44,334 nt of DNA. Origin: Akkermansiaceae bacterium (GTDB lineage Bacteria; Verrucomicrobiota; Verrucomicrobiia; Verrucomicrobiales; Akkermansiaceae). The translations under genes were made by a program, and so were the position numbers. Shown in pieces: positions 41,890-44,334 of the stretch (the first letter of the stretch is position 1; every line of letters begins with the position of its first letter). The notes under the pieces are model-generated. The model had not been told where the DNA came from and did not search any database. It saw only the letters and a list, made by a program, of their open reading frames with translations. The stretch spans positions 1-44,334 of the forward strand of contig CAIKHZ010000106.1 in assembly GCA_903827375.1 (NCBI GenBank), written 5' to 3'.

Positions 41890-44169
41890 ATGCAAATTAT
41901 GCCTAGCAGAAGAAATACCATGAACAATCTTAGAACACAGGTTCCAAAGCCGGTTCTTGCCGGGCTGATTGTTCTGCTGGCAACAGTCCGCGCAGCTCTC
42001 TCAGCGGACCCGCCAATGCCTATCAATCAGGCGCGACCTTCTCCGCCGTTGATTCGCGAGTTGGCAACCGGCTACCTTCTGCAATATTCGTTTCTGTCAC
42101 CCCGGCCGTATTGCTGGCCTGACGCGAATACCGTGAAGCTCTCCGGCTGGGAGGTGGATCAGAGCGGAGGGCATTATGAATATCATCCAACTTGTCTGTG
42201 GCCGAAAGGCTTCTCATTCCACAGCGACTGGTTCAAACTGGTTGACACCAGCACCAACGGAGCCATCACACTCAAGCATCAGGTTGCCCGCCAGACTGAA
42301 GGCGCGCTCACCCTGGAATTCCGATTCCGGTTGCCGGCGCCGATGGACGGCGCGTGCTGGCAATTGCGCGATCTCGAGCAAGCCGGCGTAAGCTTGGTGA
42401 CCAAGGGCGGTAACCTGTGCTGGGAAACCGGGAAAGTGCTGATTCCTTATGAAATCAACCGCGACTACGGCGTGAAGGTTGTTGCCGAAATCGACTCAAA
42501 AATGGTCGATGTGTATGTGGATGGCGAGTTGAAAGCAAAAGGTCTGCCGTTTGTGCATCCGATCAAGAGCATTGACTATGTCCTGGTGAAGACAGGTGAT
42601 TCGGCAACCGGCGAGCTGTTCCTGAATCCGGTCAACCTCTATAAAGGCTACATCGTCAACGAGACATTTGTCACGTGCGGGGTTGGCAGGGTTCCGGCTG
42701 ACTGGGATGTTACCGGCGGCAGTGTGCAACCGTTCGAATGCGGAACGAAGCCCGATATTTTCAGCCTGAAGGTCGACGGCCAGGCGAGCCGGGAGATTGG
42801 GGCGTGGAAAGCAAAGACCGTGTTCGAGTGCCGGTTCCTGCTACCGGGGACAGTGGATGGCGTCAGCGTGAACCTGGGTGGTGTGGCTTTGGAGCGGGTT
42901 GTGCCGTACAGGCCGAATCTCTGGTATATGGCAAAGGTTGTTGCCGATCCGAAAACTCGCACGGCGGAGGTTTACATCAACGGCAAGCTGCTGCTGGCAA
43001 AGATTGCATTCCCCAAGGCGGAGACGTTTATTCGCTTTGCCGGCAATGTATGGGTTGACGATGTACAGGTCTATCCGTGGCGCAACTATCCGGCCGATTA
43101 TGTTCCGCAACCGAAGCCTGTTGCCGCCTCGCACCTGCTGGGTGTCCAAAGCTGCAACCTGTGGCGCGAGGGTACGGCGTATGCGGGGTGGGATTATGTC
43201 TATCCATATGCGGACAAGCGGAAACCGTACCTGGGTTGGTATGACGAGGGAAACCCGGAGGAGGCCGACTGGGAGATCAAGTGGCAGGTGGAGCACGGCA
43301 TCGGGTTCGAGATGCACTGCTGGTACCGGCCAAACAATGCGATCAATCACCCGATCAAGGACGGAGTGCTTGACCAGGGTATCATCAAAGGCCTGTTCAA
43401 TGCCCGTTACAGCAACCTAAAACAATTCGCCATCATGTGCACCGATGAAGGCGCGTGCGAAACCAACCCGCAGGACTGGCGTGAGAATGTCGTCCCGTAC
43501 TGGATCGAGTATTTCTTCAAGGATCCGCGTTACATGAAGATCGCTGGCAAGCCCCTGCTTTCCATCTATCAAATTGTGAATTTTCAGCGGATGTTCGGCG
43601 GAATTGACGGCGCGCGCCAGGCGATTCAAACGCTGCGCGACGAAGTGGCGAAGGCCGGTTTCCCCGGACTGGTGCTTCTCATGGAATTGCGAAGTGCGGA
43701 TCGCGGTTCGATGAAGATCATGAAATCGATTGGCGTGGACTACTGCTATGCGTATACGTGGGGGACTGCGGATGTGAATGCTCAGCGGCGGAAGAACATT
43801 GCGCAGCGCGATGCGGCTGCCGCAGAGCAATTCGGCATGTTGCCAAGTATCTCGATGGGCTGGGATCGGGAAGCTTGGGGCGTGCATGACGGCGGTTGGG
43901 TGCCAATGGCTGATTACCGCGCGTTGCTGCAATGGACGCGGGATGAGTTGATGCCTTCGCAGCCGGCCGACTCGCTGGGCCGGAAAATCGTGATGTTGCC
44001 CAACTGGAATGAATTTGCAGAAGGTCATTTCTTGCTGCCCAACGCCTCCGGCGGTTTCGGTTACCTGGATGCGATGCGTGAGGTCTTTGGTGGAGGCGGC
44101 GCGCATGAGGATGTCAAACCAACCGATCAGCAGAAAAGACGCTTCACCGTGCTGTATCCGAAGGATTGA
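41890..44169 (+). CDS. Secreted LamG-like protein with GH99-like (WbsX) catalytic-type domain
   Basis: 759 residues from ATG 41890, or 749 from ATG 41920. A signal peptide is present (VLAGLIVLLATVRAALSA). About 40-410 are two strand-rich, LamG-like segments (ALTLEFRFRLPAPMDGACWQ, YGVKVVAEIDSKMVDVYVDG, MAKVVADPKTRTAEVYINGK). About 415-750 is the WbsX/GH99-like domain: GVQSCNLWREGTAYAGWDYV, ENVVPYWIEYFFKDPRYMKI, AGKPLLSIYQIVNFQRMFGG and LPNWNEFAEGHFLLPNASGG. The last corresponds to the WNEWxEGxxLEP motif of this group. WbsX is often annotated as a glycosyltransferase in cytoplasmic O-antigen clusters; export and the LamG-like segments favour a hydrolase role here. It follows GH106 with a 7-bp gap. 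Confidence 0.8.
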   Translation: MQIMPSRRNTMNNLRTQVPKPVLAGLIVLLATVRAALSADPPMPINQARPSPPLIRELATGYLLQYSFLSPRPYCWPDANTVKLSGWEVDQSGGHYEYHPTCLWPKGFSFHSDWFKLVDTSTNGAITLKHQVARQTEGALTLEFRFRLPAPMDGACWQLRDLEQAGVSLVTKGGNLCWETGKVLIPYEINRDYGVKVVAEIDSKMVDVYVDGELKAKGLPFVHPIKSIDYVLVKTGDSATGELFLNPVNLYKGYIVNETFVTCGVGRVPADWDVTGGSVQPFECGTKPDIFSLKVDGQASREIGAWKAKTVFECRFLLPGTVDGVSVNLGGVALERVVPYRPNLWYMAKVVADPKTRTAEVYINGKLLLAKIAFPKAETFIRFAGNVWVDDVQVYPWRNYPADYVPQPKPVAASHLLGVQSCNLWREGTAYAGWDYVYPYADKRKPYLGWYDEGNPEEADWEIKWQVEHGIGFEMHCWYRPNNAINHPIKDGVLDQGIIKGLFNARYSNLKQFAIMCTDEGACETNPQDWRENVVPYWIEYFFKDPRYMKIAGKPLLSIYQIVNFQRMFGGIDGARQAIQTLRDEVAKAGFPGLVLLMELRSADRGSMKIMKSIGVDYCYAYTWGTADVNAQRRKNIAQRDAAAAEQFGMLPSISMGWDREAWGVHDGGWVPMADYRALLQWTRDELMPSQPADSLGRKIVMLPNWNEFAEGHFLLPNASGGFGYLDAMREVFGGGGAHEDVKPTDQQKRRFTVLYPKD

Positions 44170-44210
44170 TAGATTTTGACCGGAAATTGCAATGCGGTTC
44201 CTAACATCTT

Positions 44211-44334
44211 ATGAAAACAGCCAAACAAAGTCACATGAAACCGATTCCGCTTTTAGCGCACGCCGCCTTGCTGGTCACGCTTGTGCGGTCTTCGGGGAAG
44301 AGGTGAATCTGGCGGGCGTGGTCGCGTTCATCGA
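44211..44334 (+). CDS. Start of a secreted protein gene, cut by the window edge, possibly frameshifted
   Basis: ATG at 44211 encodes MKTAKQSHMKPIPLLAHAAL LVTL, a plausible signal peptide, but this frame stops after VRSSGKR at about 44307. The frame two bases on reads AVFGEEVNLAGVVAFI, a natural continuation after a signal cleavage site, and stays open to the edge. Either one base is missing near 44272-44285 or the real start is the ATG at 44192 in that second frame, which gives no signal peptide. Too short to assign a family. It would be the next member of the operon. Confidence 0.4.

Noticed and set aside
1..44334. CRISPR arrays, tRNA, rRNA, prophage or integron features
   Set aside because: No regularly spaced direct repeats, cloverleaf-like elements, rRNA motifs, integrases or phage structural genes were seen on reading the window.

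Overview
The window looks like a chromosomal segment of a Verrucomicrobiota bacterium, or a close PVC relative. This is inferred from the style of the genes: many very large secreted proteins with LamG, PA14 and autotransporter-type repeat modules, a Tat-exported GH109-type protein, a dense set of glycoside hydrolases with no SusC/SusD pair or sulfatase inside the window, and REP-type repeats next to a REP-associated transposase. No rRNA, tRNA, CRISPR array or phage region was seen. Nothing in the sequence fixes the genus.

Layout. Positions 1-2530 (minus strand) hold the 5' end of a RAYT (REP-associated tyrosine transposase), a GH109-like protein, and two nearly identical 59-bp REP units that differ only by a compensating base pair. 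A perfect 11-bp inverted repeat at 2457-2485 probably terminates the next gene. That gene (2540-7555, minus) encodes a 1671-residue surface or secreted protein of LamG, Ig-like and PA14 modules. Positions 7913-13009 are mostly housekeeping: a plant DEG9/10-like serine protease, folK, a zinc-ribbon membrane protein and an AI-2E/PerM-type permease. Positions 13537-14758 hold a GAF-histidine kinase broken by one frameshift. Positions 14900-19076 hold a large secreted SGNH-hydrolase protein and a 5'-truncated autotransporter-repeat protein.

From 19409 to the right edge the window is one carbohydrate-utilisation locus. A tight plus-strand operon (19409-25531) encodes a GH9-like enzyme, a GH43/GH117-like beta-propeller, a GH29 alpha-L-fucosidase and a GH16 enzyme. 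A minus-strand XylR/AraC-type sugar-sensing regulator (25553-26725) is divergent from an MFS sugar or sugar-acid transporter, whose stop codon overlaps the start of an FAD-dependent oxidoreductase. Next come two GH78 alpha-L-rhamnosidases (the second frameshifted), a LamG-GH95 alpha-L-fucosidase with an amber codon and an internal deletion, a GH106-like alpha-L-rhamnosidase, a LamG-like/GH99-like (WbsX) protein, and the start of another secreted protein. The set fits removal of fucose and rhamnose from a branched polysaccharide outside the cytoplasm, import of small products by the MFS protein, and regulation by the PBP-AraC protein. The substrate is inferred, not shown.

The most notable points are: the RAYT plus covarying REP hairpins; the regulator/MFS/FAD-oxidoreductase module inside a CAZyme locus; and clustered gene damage (frameshifts at 13852-13858 and 33908-33911, an amber codon at 37916-37918 with a nearby in-frame deletion, a possible frameshift at the right edge). 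The damage is either real decay of redundant fucosidase and rhamnosidase genes or partly base-calling error.
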